Positions 1 to 11,650 are shown, counted from the stretch's first letter. The stretch is 64,000 nt of DNA from Metapseudomonas resinovorans DSM 21078 (GCF_000423545.1 NZ_AUIE01000021.1:62001-126000); one strand, 5' to 3'. Program-made: numbers and translations. Notes: generated by a model not told the origin, from the letters alone.

Positions 1-2017
<2,017 letters not shown>

Positions 2018-2024
2018 ACTTTTC

Positions 2025-3392
2025 TTAACCTTTGACTTCAGCCGCGGTGAGGTCCAGGCACTTGCGTGCCTTGGTCACCAGTTCGTCGACTTCGTCTTTG
2101 CTGATCACCAGCGGCGGCGAAATAATCATTGTGTCGCCCACCGCACGCATGATCAGGCCGTTACGGAAGCAGTGCTCGCGGCACAGCATCCCCACACCAC
2201 CAGCGAAACGCTCACGGGTCTGCTTGTTCTTGACCAGTTCCAGGGCCGCCACCATGCCGACACCGCGCGCTTCGCCAACCAACGGGTGGTCAGCCAGCTC
2301 TTGCCAGCGTTGCTGCAAATACGGTGCCGTCTCGGCCTTGACCCTCTCGACAATCTTTTCTTCGCGCAGGATGCGGATGTTCTCCAGCGCCACCGCTGCC
2401 GCCACCGGGTGACCCGAGTAGGTGAAGCCGTGGTAGAACTCGCCGCCTTCGTTGAGCACTTCAACGATCTCATCACGCACGATCACACCCCCCATGGGGA
2501 TGTAGCCCGAGGTCAGGCCCTTGGCGATCGGCATCAGGTCCGGGGCGTTACCGTAGTACTGGCTGCCAAACCATTCGCCGGTACGGCCGAAGCCGCAAAT
2601 CACTTCGTCGGCGACAAAAAGGATGTCGTACTTGGCGAGGATCTCGCGGATCTTCGGCCAGTAGGTTTCCGGCGGGACGATCACGCCGCCCGCGCCCTGG
2701 ATCGGCTCGGCGATGAAGGCCGCAACCTTATCCTCGCCAACTTCGAGAATCTTCTTCTCCAGCTGCTCGGCGGCCCAGACACCGAACTCGGCGGGCGCCA
2801 TGTCACCGCCCTCGCCGTACCAGTAAGGCTGGTCGATGTGCTCGATGCCGGGAATCGGCAGGTCACCCTGACCGTGCAGGGCCTTCATCCCGCCCAGGCT
2901 GACACCGGCGACGGTGGAGCCGTGGTAGCCGTTCCAGCGACCGATGATGACTTTCTTCTGCGGCTGCCCCTTGGTCGCCCAGTAGTGGCGGACCATGCGC
3001 AGCACGGTGTCGTTGGCTTCCGAACCCGAGCCGGTGAAGAACACATGGTTCATGCCTTCCGGCGCGATCTCGGCAATCGCCTTGGAGAGTTCCACCGCCG
3101 GCGGGTGCGCGGTCTGGAAGAACAGGTTGTAGAAAGGCAGCTCTCGCATCTGCCGGGTCGCCGCCTGAACCAGCTCCTCGCGGCCGTAGCCGACGTTCAC
3201 ACACCAGAGACCGGCCATGCCATCGAGGATCTTGTTGCCTTCGCTGTCCCAGATGTACACACCTTCGGCCTTGGTGATGATCCTCGCACCCTTGGCGTTC
3301 AGCGCCTTGTAGTCGGTGAACGGCGGCAGGTGGTGGTCACGACCGAGCGCTTGCCATTCAAGGGTCTTGGGGTTGGTCACTTGGCTATTCAT
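2025..3392 (-). CDS. spuC: Polyamine:pyruvate aminotransferase SpuC
   Basis: A class III, PLP-dependent transaminase of 455 residues. It transfers the terminal amino group of putrescine and related polyamines to pyruvate, giving an aminoaldehyde and alanine in the cytoplasm. Visible signatures are TGSGSEANDTVLRM near residue 120, the NGYHGSTVAG segment, FVADEVICGFGRTG in the middle and IAKGLTSGYIPMGG, whose lysine is the expected PLP Schiff-base residue. The length and the start (ATG at 3392) fit the family. It lies 62 bp downstream of spuB in the same orientation. In the pathway it works beside the gamma-glutamylation route of SpuI/SpuB and SpuA. Closely related omega-transaminases accept beta-alanine, so the substrate range may be broader. 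Confidence 0.94.
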   Translation of the reverse strand: MNSQVTNPKTLEWQALGRDHHLPPFTDYKALNAKGARIITKAEGVYIWDSEGNKILDGMAGLWCVNVGYGREELVQAATRQMRELPFYNLFFQTAHPPAVELSKAIAEIAPEGMNHVFFTGSGSEANDTVLRMVRHYWATKGQPQKKVIIGRWNGYHGSTVAGVSLGGMKALHGQGDLPIPGIEHIDQPYWYGEGGDMAPAEFGVWAAEQLEKKILEVGEDKVAAFIAEPIQGAGGVIVPPETYWPKIREILAKYDILFVADEVICGFGRTGEWFGSQYYGNAPDLMPIAKGLTSGYIPMGGVIVRDEIVEVLNEGGEFYHGFTYSGHPVAAAVALENIRILREEKIVERVKAETAPYLQQRWQELADHPLVGEARGVGMVAALELVKNKQTRERFAGGVGMLCREHCFRNGLIMRAVGDTMIISPPLVISKDEVDELVTKARKCLDLTAAEVKG

Positions 3393-3454
3393 TTCTCTAC
3401 CTCAGTAAACACGTATCAGGAGGGCCGGCCGAGGCGGCCGGCCTCCGTTCCGGA

Positions 3455-4813
3455 TCAGACGGAGAGCAGCAGGAACTCGCGTTCCCAGGAGCTGATCACC
3501 CGCTTGAAGTTTTCATGCTCGGCACGCTTGACCGCCACATAGGCCGTCACGAACTTGCCGCCCAGGTATTTCTCGATATCCCGGCAGGACTCCATGCGCT
3601 CCAGCGCTGCCTCGAGGGTCAGCGGCAGGCGCAGGTTGCGGCGTTCATAGCCGCGACCCTTGACCGGAGCGCTGGGGTTCACACCCTCTACCATGCCGAT
3701 GTAACCGCACAGCAAGCTGGCGGCGATGGCCAGGTAGGGGTTGGCGTCGGCCCCGGCCAGGCGGTTCTCCACGCGGCGGTTCTGCGGACCGGCATCCGGT
3801 ACACGCAGGCCCACCGTGCGGTTCTCCTCGCCCCATTCCACGTTCACCGGCGCGGAGGTGTCCGGCAGGAAACGGCGGAAGGAGTTCACGTTCGGCGCGA
3901 ACAGCGGCAGCACTTCGGGGATGTACTTTTGCAGGCCGCCGATGTGGTTCAGGAACAGCTCGCTCATGGAACCGTCATCGTTGGAGAAGATGTTCTTCCC
4001 GGTCTTGATGTCGATCACGCTCTGGTGCAGGTGCATGGCGCTGCCCGGCTCATCGGTGATCGGCTTGGCCATGAAGGTCGCCGCCACGTTGTGCTTGAGC
4101 GCGGCCTCGCGCATGGTGCGCTTGAACACCAGGATCTGGTCAGCCAGGTCCAGGGCGTCGCCGTGGCGGAAGTTGATCTCCATCTGCGCCGGACCTTCCT
4201 CGTGGATCAAGGTGTCGAGGTCCAGGTCCTGCGTCTCGCACCAGTCGTACATATCCTCGAACAGCGGGTCGAACTCGTTCGCCGCATCGATGGAGAAAGA
4301 CTGGCGACCGGTTTCCGGGCGGCCCGAGCGACCCAGGGGGGCCTGCAGCGGGAAGTCCGGGTCGTCGCAACGCTTGGTCAGGTAGAACTCCATCTCCGGC
4401 GCGACGATGGGCTTCCAGCCCTTGTCGGCATAGAGCTTGAGCACGCGCTTGAGCAGGTTGCGCGGGGACAGCTCGATGGGGTTGCCCTGCTTGTCGAAGG
4501 TGTCGTGGATCACCATTGCGGTGGGCTCGATGGCCCAGGGCACCAGGTATACGGCGTTCTCGTCCGGGCGGCAGAACATATCGATGTCCGCCGGGTCGAG
4601 CAGCTCGTAATAGATGTCGTCCTCAACATAGTCGCCGGTCACGGTCTGCAGCAGTACGCTCTCGGGGAGACGCATGCCCTTCTCGTCCAGGAACTTGTTG
4701 GTCGGCGAGATCTTACCGCGAGCAATGCCGGTAAGATCGCTGATCATGCATTCAACTTCGGTGATTTTGCGTTCTTTCAGCCAGCTAGTCAGCTGGTCGA
4801 GCTTGGTAGTCAT
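3455..4813 (-). CDS. spuB: Gamma-glutamylpolyamine synthetase SpuB (glutamine synthetase fold)
   Basis: A 452-residue glutamine-synthetase-family enzyme (PuuA type) that ligates glutamate to a polyamine amino group using ATP. The ATG at 4813 follows GAGG eight bases upstream. The N-terminal beta-grasp contains VECMISDLTGIARGK, and the catalytic domain contains APEMEFYL, EEGPAQMEINF, TFMAKP and GSAMHLHQS, corresponding to the metal, glutamate and ATP sites. The C-terminal part carries NRRVENRLAGADANPYLA. The polyamine-type enzymes lack the adenylylation tail of housekeeping GlnA, and none is visible here. It sits between spuA (141 bp upstream) and spuC. Its divergent neighbour spuI is a second, non-identical copy, so the two probably differ in substrate preference. 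Confidence 0.92.
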   Translation of the reverse strand: MTTKLDQLTSWLKERKITEVECMISDLTGIARGKISPTNKFLDEKGMRLPESVLLQTVTGDYVEDDIYYELLDPADIDMFCRPDENAVYLVPWAIEPTAMVIHDTFDKQGNPIELSPRNLLKRVLKLYADKGWKPIVAPEMEFYLTKRCDDPDFPLQAPLGRSGRPETGRQSFSIDAANEFDPLFEDMYDWCETQDLDLDTLIHEEGPAQMEINFRHGDALDLADQILVFKRTMREAALKHNVAATFMAKPITDEPGSAMHLHQSVIDIKTGKNIFSNDDGSMSELFLNHIGGLQKYIPEVLPLFAPNVNSFRRFLPDTSAPVNVEWGEENRTVGLRVPDAGPQNRRVENRLAGADANPYLAIAASLLCGYIGMVEGVNPSAPVKGRGYERRNLRLPLTLEAALERMESCRDIEKYLGGKFVTAYVAVKRAEHENFKRVISSWEREFLLLSV

Positions 4814-4953
4814 AAAGACCTCAGGGTTGAGAGCTTCGCTAGGAGGCATCTACAGGTTCGTGCCGTTCACGCTCATCGAGACACCGGCCGCGATCAGTAC
4901 AGTCCGAACTGCGCGACACGGCAAATCGCCGGTTTCCTGAAGAGTTCTCCCGC

Positions 4954-5706
4954 TCAGCGTTGCCCCGCCTTCTCCCTGCAAGCCTCACCAAAGGCCTGGA
5001 AGATGGCGAGATAGTTCGGGTTGGTCCGCACTTGCCACTCGGGATGCCACTGCACCCCAAGGGCAAAGCTCTTGGCGCCTTCGACCGAAAAGGCCTCGAC
5101 CAACCCATCGGGCGCCAGAGCCTCTACATGCAGGCCCGGCGCCAGACGTTCAACGCCCTGGCCATGAATGGAGTTGACTTGAATCTCGGACGGCAAGCCG
5201 ATGCCGTCGAGCACGCCACCGGGCTGCACCCGCAGCAGGTGACGGGGAGCGTATTGCACCTCGAGCGGCTCGTCGGCCGGCTCGCGGTGGTCCATGAATC
5301 CTTCTACTTCATGCACGCGCTGGTGCAGGGTGCCGCCAAAGGCCACGTTCATTTCCTGGAAACCACGGCAAATGCCCAGAACGGGAATACCGGCGGCGAT
5401 GGCCGCACGGACCAGAGGCAGAGTAGTGCGATCCCGGGCGGGATCATGACGGGTGCCGGGCTCGGAAGCGGGGCCGCTATAATGATGGGGCTCTACATTA
5501 GAAGGAGAGCCGGTAAAGAGAAGACCGTCCAGGCTGGCCAGCAGGCTCGCCTGGTCCATCAGTTCAGCCAGGGCCGGGATCACTAGCGGAACACCACCAG
5601 CTCCGACCGCCACCGCACGAACATACTTGTCACCCGCTATATGATAAGTCTGAGGACCGATCTCTCTGGTGCAAGCGGAGACGCCGATCAACGGCAGGCG
5701 AGACAT
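4954..5706 (-). CDS. spuA: Gamma-glutamyl-aminobutyrate/polyamine hydrolase SpuA (class I glutamine amidotransferase-like)
   Basis: A 250-residue PuuD-type hydrolase (peptidase C26 family) that removes the gamma-glutamyl group from catabolic intermediates. The catalytic nucleophile is visible in GICRGFQEMN and the His-Glu pair in GVQWHPEW. LLFTGSPSNVEPHHY is the usual oxyanion-side loop, and VNSIHGQGV lies in the substrate region. The ATG at 5706 gives MSRLPLIGVSACTREIG, the expected opening of this family. It is the first gene of the leftward spu operon and diverges from spuI across a 278-bp regulatory gap. Its product would be GABA or a related amino acid, returning glutamate to the pool. 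Confidence 0.93.
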   Translation of the reverse strand: MSRLPLIGVSACTREIGPQTYHIAGDKYVRAVAVGAGGVPLVIPALAELMDQASLLASLDGLLFTGSPSNVEPHHYSGPASEPGTRHDPARDRTTLPLVRAAIAAGIPVLGICRGFQEMNVAFGGTLHQRVHEVEGFMDHREPADEPLEVQYAPRHLLRVQPGGVLDGIGLPSEIQVNSIHGQGVERLAPGLHVEALAPDGLVEAFSVEGAKSFALGVQWHPEWQVRTNPNYLAIFQAFGEACREKAGQR

Positions 5707-5756
5707 GAGACACCCGTTTTATTTGTCTGTTATGGGTTGCGACCGAGCTTAGCGTT

Positions 5757-5795
5757 GTTCATTTTTTTACACAATAGGGCTGTAAAAAATTGAAC
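5757..5795. promoter_or_regulatory. Long inverted repeat upstream of spuA (candidate operator)
   Basis: A 15-bp inverted repeat, GTTCATTTTTTTACA (5757-5771) and TGTAAAAAATTGAAC (5781-5795), has 14 of 15 positions matching across a 9-nt spacer. It begins about 50 bp upstream of the spuA start in the divergent spuA-spuI gap. Its size and position suit a dimeric regulator controlling the spu operon. I cannot name the protein. Confidence 0.5.
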
Positions 5796-5984
5796 ACGCC
5801 CCGCTGAGCACCGCAGCCGGCAGGGCTCTGAGAGAGGTTCGGATGCCCCAGAACGCCCCAAAACTGGCCATCGAGCCCGTTTTTGGGGCAAAATAGGGCT
5901 CGCTTGACATCGAGGGGTGATTCGGATTGACTCACACCTTAGATAGAGCGTGATTGATATTTTTAACAATAAAGGTGTTGCATC

Positions 5985-7370
5985 ATGTCGGTACCCCCGC
6001 GTGCCGTTCAGCTTCAAGAAGCGAACGAGTTCCTTAAGGAGCATCCTGAGGTCCAGTTCGTCGACCTGTTGATTGCAGATATGAATGGAGTGGTACGAGG
6101 CAAGCGAATCGAACGCGCCAGCCTGACCAAAGTCTACGAGAAAGGCATCAACCTCCCCGCTTCCATCTTCGCTCTCGATATCAACGGATCCACCGTCGAA
6201 AGCACCGGCCTCGGCCTGGACATCGGCGACGCAGACCGCATCTGCTATCCCATCCCCGACACCCTCAGCGACGAACCCTGGCAGAAGCGCCCGACCGCGC
6301 AGCTGCTTATGACCATGCATGAGGTCGAAGGCGAAGGCGAACCCTTCTTTGCCGACCCTCGCGAGGTCTTGCGTCGTGTGGTGGAGAAATTCGATGAGCT
6401 CGGCCTGACCATCTGCGCCGCGTTCGAACTGGAGTTCTACCTGATCGACCAGGAGAACATCAACGGCCGTCCGCAGCCGCCGCGTTCTCCCATCTCCGGC
6501 AAGCGTCCGCAGTCCACCCAGGTGTACCTGATCGACGACCTCGACGAATACGCCGACTGCCTGCAGGACATCCTCGAAGGCGCCAAGGTCCAGGGCATCC
6601 CGGCCGACGCGATCGTCAAGGAAAGCGCCCCGGCCCAGTTCGAAGTCAACCTGCATCACGTTGAAGACGCCCTGAAGGCCTGCGACTACGCCGTACTGCT
6701 CAAGCGTCTGATCAAGAACATCGCCTACGACCATGAAATGGATACCACCTTCATGGCCAAGCCCTACCCGGGCCAGGCGGGCAACGGCCTGCACGTGCAT
6801 ATCTCGCTGATCGACAAGAAGACCGGCAAGAACATCTTCACCGCCGATGATCCCGAGCAGAACGCCGCTTTGCGTCATGCGGTCGGCGGTGTGCTCGAGA
6901 CCATGCCTGCATCCATGGGCTTCCTCTGCCCGAACGTGAACTCCTACCGCCGTTTCGGCGCGCAGTTCTACGTGCCGAACGCGCCGAGCTGGGGTTTGGA
7001 CAACCGTACCGTAGCTGTTCGCGTGCCCACCGGTAGCGCAGATGCCGTGCGCATCGAACACCGCGTGGCCGGTGCCGACGCCAACCCTTACCTGATGATG
7101 TCGGCCATCCTCGCGGGCATTCACCACGGCCTGACCAACAAGGTCGAGCCGGGGGCGCCCATCGAAGGCAACTCCTACGAACAGCTGGAGCAAAGCCTGC
7201 CAAACAACCTGCGCGATGCCTTGCGCGAGCTGGACGACAGCGAAGTCCTGGCCAAGTACATCAGCCCGGACTACATCGACATCTTCGTCGCCTGTAAGGA
7301 AAGCGAGCTGGAGGAGTTCGAGCACTCCATCTCCGACCTCGAGTACAACTGGTACCTGCATACCGTGTAA
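5985..7370 (+). CDS. spuI: Gamma-glutamylpolyamine synthetase SpuI (glutamine synthetase fold)
   Basis: A 461-residue PuuA-type ligase that gamma-glutamylates polyamines (putrescine, cadaverine, diaminopropane in related Pseudomonas) at ATP cost. The ATG at 5985 follows AAAGGTG seven bases upstream. VDLLIADMNGVVRGKRI opens the N-terminal domain; FELEFYL, ESAPAQFEVNLHH, TFMAKPYPGQAGNGLHVHIS and RIEHRVAGADANPYL are the metal, glutamate and nucleotide segments. It is divergent from spuABCDE, so both units may answer to the same inducer. It is a paralogue of the protein encoded at 3455-4813, not a duplicate, and carries an insertion around residues 155-175 (RPQPPRSPISGKRPQ) that spuB lacks in the same form. 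Confidence 0.93.
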   Translation: MSVPPRAVQLQEANEFLKEHPEVQFVDLLIADMNGVVRGKRIERASLTKVYEKGINLPASIFALDINGSTVESTGLGLDIGDADRICYPIPDTLSDEPWQKRPTAQLLMTMHEVEGEGEPFFADPREVLRRVVEKFDELGLTICAAFELEFYLIDQENINGRPQPPRSPISGKRPQSTQVYLIDDLDEYADCLQDILEGAKVQGIPADAIVKESAPAQFEVNLHHVEDALKACDYAVLLKRLIKNIAYDHEMDTTFMAKPYPGQAGNGLHVHISLIDKKTGKNIFTADDPEQNAALRHAVGGVLETMPASMGFLCPNVNSYRRFGAQFYVPNAPSWGLDNRTVAVRVPTGSADAVRIEHRVAGADANPYLMMSAILAGIHHGLTNKVEPGAPIEGNSYEQLEQSLPNNLRDALRELDDSEVLAKYISPDYIDIFVACKESELEEFEHSISDLEYNWYLHTV

Positions 7371-7380
7371 GCGAGTCCAC

Positions 7381-7404
7381 AACGCCGGCCCCAGGGCCGG
7401 CGTT
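7381..7404. terminator. Hairpin after spuI
   Basis: A perfect 10-bp stem, AACGCCGGCC and GGCCGGCGTT with a 4-nt loop, starts 11 bp after the spuI stop codon. No U-tract follows (GTCGTA), so it is a weak intrinsic terminator or a 3'-end stabiliser. Confidence 0.5.
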
Positions 7405-7523
7405 GTCGTATCTGGACCCTTTGCAACATCCGGCGCAACGGACCCTTCCGGCCGCCTGCGTCTTGCAGCACCCGCAAGAAACAACAACAAACAAAACCTG
7501 CATGCTTTATCAGGGAGGACGTC

Positions 7524-8582
7524 ATGCCCCGCTTGCTCGCCCCGCTGTTGCTCGCATTGCTCCCCGCACTGGCCCAGGCCGAAGACCTGATCCGTGTCTA
7601 CAACTGGAACGACTACATTGCCCCGGAGGTGCTGGAAGAGTTCCAGAAAGAAACCGGCATCAAGGTCGAGTACCACACCTTCAGCAGCGCCGAAGAGCTG
7701 GACAACGCGCTGGCCAGCGGCGAACCGATCGACGTGGCAGTCCCCTCGCACAACGACCTGCCGCGACTGATCAAGGAAGGCCGCCTGCAACCCCTGGACT
7801 TCTCCCGACTGCCCAACCGCCAGCACCTGGACAAGCAACTGCTGAGCAAGCTGGCCGCCATGGACCCGAACAACCAGCATGCCGTGCCCTACCTCTGGGG
7901 TGCCGTTGGCCTGGCCGTGAACACGCCCCTGGCGGAGAAGGCCTTTGGCGGCCCGCTGCCCCAGAGCTGGAGCCTGCTGTTCGATGCCGAACAGAGTGCG
8001 CGCCTTGGCCAGTGCGGCATCAGCCTGCTGGACGCCCCCGACGAAACCCTCGCCGTGCTGTTCAACTACCAGGGCCGTAACTTCGCCCGCAGCGCGCCAA
8101 GCCGGCTCAAGCGCAGCGCCGAGGCACTCAATGGCCTGCGCCCGAACCTGCGCTACATCGACAGCGAGCGCTACATTGCTGATCTCAATGCCGGCAACCT
8201 CTGCGTCGCCATGGCCTGGGTCGGCGACGCCCTGAACGCCGCCGCGGCCGGCCAGCCGGTGACCTTCATGGTCCCGGACGAAGGCTCGGTGGTCTTCATC
8301 GACAATCTGGCGATCCCCACCAGCGCCAACCGCGCCGACCTCGCACACCGGTTCATCGACTTCATGCTGCGTCCGCAGGTGGCGGCAAAGGTCACCAGCG
8401 CCACCCTCTACCCGAGCGGTAACGCTGACGCCCGCCAGTACCTGGATGATTCCCTGCGCAACCAGCCCGGCCTGTACCCGGACAAGGACACCAAGCGTCG
8501 CCTGTTCCCGGTCGAGCCAGTGCCGGAGAAGCTCAGCGCCACCCGCGACGAAGTCTGGACGGCGTTTCGCGAAGGCCTATAG
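7524..8582 (+). CDS. Periplasmic polyamine-binding protein (PotF-like)
   Basis: A 352-residue periplasmic binding protein related to SpuD/SpuE. The ATG at 7524 follows GGGAGGAC, and the first 20 residues form a signal peptide (MPRLLAPLLLALLPALAQA). The mature protein starts EDLIRVYNWNDYIAPEVL, matching the polyamine-binding family, and CGISLLDAPDETLAVL matches the corresponding segment of SpuD. No ABC permease or ATPase is adjacent, so it probably shares the Spu importer or acts in sensing. It lies 153 bp after spuI and ahead of aguR, the same place I recall for PA0295 in P. aeruginosa. The ligand is unknown; agmatine is a possibility because agmatine genes follow. Confidence 0.85.
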   Translation: MPRLLAPLLLALLPALAQAEDLIRVYNWNDYIAPEVLEEFQKETGIKVEYHTFSSAEELDNALASGEPIDVAVPSHNDLPRLIKEGRLQPLDFSRLPNRQHLDKQLLSKLAAMDPNNQHAVPYLWGAVGLAVNTPLAEKAFGGPLPQSWSLLFDAEQSARLGQCGISLLDAPDETLAVLFNYQGRNFARSAPSRLKRSAEALNGLRPNLRYIDSERYIADLNAGNLCVAMAWVGDALNAAAAGQPVTFMVPDEGSVVFIDNLAIPTSANRADLAHRFIDFMLRPQVAAKVTSATLYPSGNADARQYLDDSLRNQPGLYPDKDTKRRLFPVEPVPEKLSATRDEVWTAFREGL

Positions 8583-8583
8583 G

Positions 8584-8599
8584 GGCGAATTTATTCGCC
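8584..8599. repeat. REP-type hairpin (GGCGAATTTATTCGCC family)
   Basis: A 16-bp near-palindrome directly after the binding-protein gene belongs to the family whose core is GGGGGCGAATTCATTCGC and recurs near 16.8, 29.8, 34.4-34.6 and 49.4 kb. It is a Pseudomonas REP-like element. Confidence 0.6.
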
Positions 8600-8626
8600 A
8601 AGCAGGACGCAGTCCGGCCAGAAAAT

Positions 8627-8666
8627 CCTCTCTCCCGCGGCCCTCTGCCGCACGCGGGAGAGGGGG
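8627..8666. repeat. CCCTCTCCC / GGGAGAGGG hairpin repeat
   Basis: CCTCTCTCCCGCG pairs with CGCGGGAGAGGG across a short loop. This is one of at least eight related hairpins in the window, usually placed at gene ends or between operon genes. Confidence 0.6.
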
Positions 8667-8738
8667 CCATGCATCCGCTCTCTTGCTCCTGAACCACCGC
8701 CTGGCGTCCAATAGCGCCTCTTCGGAAAGGAGCCTCCC

Positions 8739-9383
8739 ATGCCGCGTCCCGCCACCGCCCGCAAACCGCGCGCCAGCAGTCAGCTGCGCATCGCCGGGAT
8801 TCTCGACGCCGCCCGCGCCCTGCTGGCCGAACAGGGCGTGGCCAACCTGTCGATCTACAGCGTTGCCGAGCGCGCAGAGATGCCGCCCTCCTCCGTCTAC
8901 CACTTCTTCGCCAGCGTGCCGGCGATCCTCGAAGCGCTGACTGCCGACATCCACGCCGCCTTTCGCGCCTGCCTGCAGCAACCCATCGAGCACGACGGCC
9001 TGCGCCACTGGCACGACCTCTCGCGGCTGGTGGAAGAGCGCATGCTGTCGATCTACGCCGCCGACGCCGCTGCGCGTCAGCTGATCCTCGCCCAGCACGG
9101 CCTCACCGAAGTCACCCAGGCCGACCGCCAGCACGACATCGAACTGGGCCGACTGATGCACGCCCTCTTCGCGCGCCACTTCGAGTTGCCGGTGCTGCCG
9201 GATGACGTCGACGTCTTCGCCCTGGCCATGGAACTGGGCGACCGCGTCTACGCCCGCTCGGTGCAGCTGCACGGCGCAATCACCCCGCGCCTGGCTGAAG
9301 AAGGCATGCGCGTATTCGACGCCTACCTCGGTCTCTACTTGCCGCCCTACCTGCCCAAGCGCGCCCTTCCGCGGGACGACTGA
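8739..9383 (+). CDS. aguR: TetR-family repressor AguR
   Basis: A 214-residue TetR regulator expected to repress agmatine catabolism and to respond to agmatine or N-carbamoylputrescine. The ATG at 8739 follows GGAAAGGAG. The N-terminal helix-turn-helix spans roughly residues 17-63 (AGILDAARALLAEQGVANLS, then MPPSSVYHFFASVPAIL). The rest is a helical ligand-binding domain without further motifs. It lies directly upstream of aguB-aguA in the same orientation. The 196-bp gap to aguB holds three copies of a 15-bp dyad that are good candidate binding sites. The name rests on family plus gene order. Confidence 0.87.
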   Translation: MPRPATARKPRASSQLRIAGILDAARALLAEQGVANLSIYSVAERAEMPPSSVYHFFASVPAILEALTADIHAAFRACLQQPIEHDGLRHWHDLSRLVEERMLSIYAADAAARQLILAQHGLTEVTQADRQHDIELGRLMHALFARHFELPVLPDDVDVFALAMELGDRVYARSVQLHGAITPRLAEEGMRVFDAYLGLYLPPYLPKRALPRDD

Positions 9384-9395
9384 ATTCACGCAAAA

Positions 9396-9410
9396 CCGAT
9401 ATTTATCCGC
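9396..9410 (+). promoter_or_regulatory. Candidate AguR site 1
   Basis: CCGATATTTATCCGC, one of three copies of CCGATA-N3-ATCCG(C/G) between aguR and aguB. The centre lies 61 bp from the next copy, close to six helical turns. Confidence 0.55.
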
Positions 9411-9450
9411 AAATAAATCAAGAATCAGCCTTTGATAGATAAATCTAGCT

Positions 9451-9478
9451 TTGAAAGCGGATTTTTATCGGATATAAA
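9451..9478 (+). promoter_or_regulatory. Candidate aguB promoter with AguR site 2 in the spacer
   Basis: A -35-like TTGAAA (9451-9456) and a -10-like TATAAA (9473-9478) are separated by 16 bp. The spacer is almost wholly occupied by GCGGATTTTTATCGG (9457-9471), the inverted form of the CCGATA-N3-ATCCG motif. A TetR dimer bound here would block RNA polymerase. The start codon lies about 100 bp downstream. Confidence 0.55.
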
Positions 9479-9530
9479 GTCGCCATCCGCACGGCGGCAC
9501 ACTCCGCCAGCACGGAAAAACCACCGATTG

Positions 9531-9545
9531 CCGATAGATATCCGG
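9531..9545 (+). promoter_or_regulatory. Candidate AguR site 3
   Basis: CCGATAGATATCCGG, a third copy of the motif, lies between the promoter-like sequence and the aguB start, where it could act as a road-block or looping partner. Its centre is 74 bp from site 2, close to seven helical turns. Confidence 0.5.
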
Positions 9546-9579
9546 CAACCGGCCCTGATTCGTACTGACGAGGTGTTCC

Positions 9580-10458
<879 letters not shown>

Positions 10459-10468
10459 TGCCCGAATC

Positions 10469-10518
10469 CAGGGGCCAGCCCGATGGCGATGCACTGTTCG
10501 CCAGCGGGTTGGCCCCTG
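10469..10518. other. Intercistronic hairpin between aguB and aguA
   Basis: CAGGGGCCAGCCC (10469-10481) pairs with GGGTTGGCCCCTG (10506-10518), 13 positions with one G-U pair in RNA and a 24-nt loop. It ends 25 bp before the aguA ATG and may stabilise or attenuate the bicistronic message. Confidence 0.45.
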
Positions 10519-10543
10519 CTCCATTTCAGACGGTGAATTGTTG

Positions 10544-11650
10544 ATGAACACACTGAGCAGCCTCCCCCGCGATGACGGCTTCCGCATGCCGGCCGAATGG
10601 GAACCCCATACCCGCACCTGGATGGTCTGGCCGGAACGCCCCGACAACTGGCGCCTCGGCGGAAAGCCCGCGCAAGCGGCCTTCACCGCCGTGGCCAAGG
10701 CCATCGCCCGCTTCGAGCCGGTGACCGTCTGCGTCTCCGCCACCCAGTACGAGAATGCCCGCGCACGCCTCGACGAACCGAACATCCGCGTGGTGGAAAT
10801 CAGCACAGACGACGCCTGGGTCCGCGATACCGGCCCGACCTTCGTGGTCAACGACAACGGCGACGTGCGCGGCGTGGACTGGACCTTCAACGCCTGGGGC
10901 GGCTTCGACGGCGGCCTCTACTTCCCCTGGAACCGCGATGACCAGGTGGCCCGCAAGGTCCTCGAAATCGAAGGCTGCAAGCGTTACCGCACCGATGGCT
11001 TCGTGCTGGAAGGCGGCTCCATCCACGTGGATGGCGAAGGCACCCTGATCACCACCGAAGAGTGCCTGCTGAACAAGAACCGCAACCCGCACCTGACCCG
11101 CGACCTGATCGAAGCCGTGCTGCGCGAGCAACTGTCGATCGAGACTGTGATCTGGCTGCCGGACGGCCTGTACAACGACGAGACCGACGGCCATGTGGAT
11201 AACTTCTGCTGCTACGTGCGCCCGGGCGAAGTCCTGCTGGCCTGGACCGATGACCCGCACGACCCGAACTTCCCGCGCTGCCAGGCGGCCATGAAGGTTC
11301 TGGAGCACGCCCGCGACGCCAAGGGCCGCCAGCTGGTAGTGCACAAGATGCCGATCCCCGGCCCGATCTACGCCACCGAGGAAGAATGCGCCGGTGTGGA
11401 CCTGGTGGAAGGCACCCAGGAACGCGATCCGTCGATCCGCCTGGCTGGCTCCTACGTGAACTTCCTGATCGTCAACGGCGGCATCGTCGCGCCCAAGTTC
11501 GACGACGCGAAAGACGCCACGGCCGAAGCCATCTTGAAGCGCGTCTTCCCGCAGCACGAAGTGGTGATGGTGCCCGGCCGCGAGATCCTCCTCGGCGGCG
11601 GCAACATCCACTGCATCACCCAACAGCAACCGGCGCCGCAAAAGCGCTGA
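10544..11650 (+). CDS. aguA: Agmatine deiminase AguA
   Basis: A 368-residue agmatine deiminase (peptidylarginine-deiminase fold) converting agmatine to N-carbamoylputrescine and ammonia. I chose the ATG at 10544 because [22 protein letters not shown] is the usual opening; the open frame upstream lies inside aguB. Diagnostic segments are [54 protein letters not shown] and the C-terminal [13 protein letters not shown], which carries the catalytic cysteine. A strong intrinsic terminator follows, ending the aguBA unit. Confidence 0.95.
   Translation: MNTLSSLPRDDGFRMPAEWEPHTRTWMVWPERPDNWRLGGKPAQAAFTAVAKAIARFEPVTVCVSATQYENARARLDEPNIRVVEISTDDAWVRDTGPTFVVNDNGDVRGVDWTFNAWGGFDGGLYFPWNRDDQVARKVLEIEGCKRYRTDGFVLEGGSIHVDGEGTLITTEECLLNKNRNPHLTRDLIEAVLREQLSIETVIWLPDGLYNDETDGHVDNFCCYVRPGEVLLAWTDDPHDPNFPRCQAAMKVLEHARDAKGRQLVVHKMPIPGPIYATEEECAGVDLVEGTQERDPSIRLAGSYVNFLIVNGGIVAPKFDDAKDATAEAILKRVFPQHEVVMVPGREILLGGGNIHCITQQQPAPQKR

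Noticed and set aside
7381-7404. A strong intrinsic terminator for spuI
   Set aside because: The stem is perfect but there is no U-tract, so I list it only as a weak terminator-like hairpin.
5730-8348. An 872-codon open frame on the minus strand
   Set aside because: It is antisense to spuI and the polyamine-binding-protein gene, has no family features, and arises from the lack of stop codons in GC-rich DNA.
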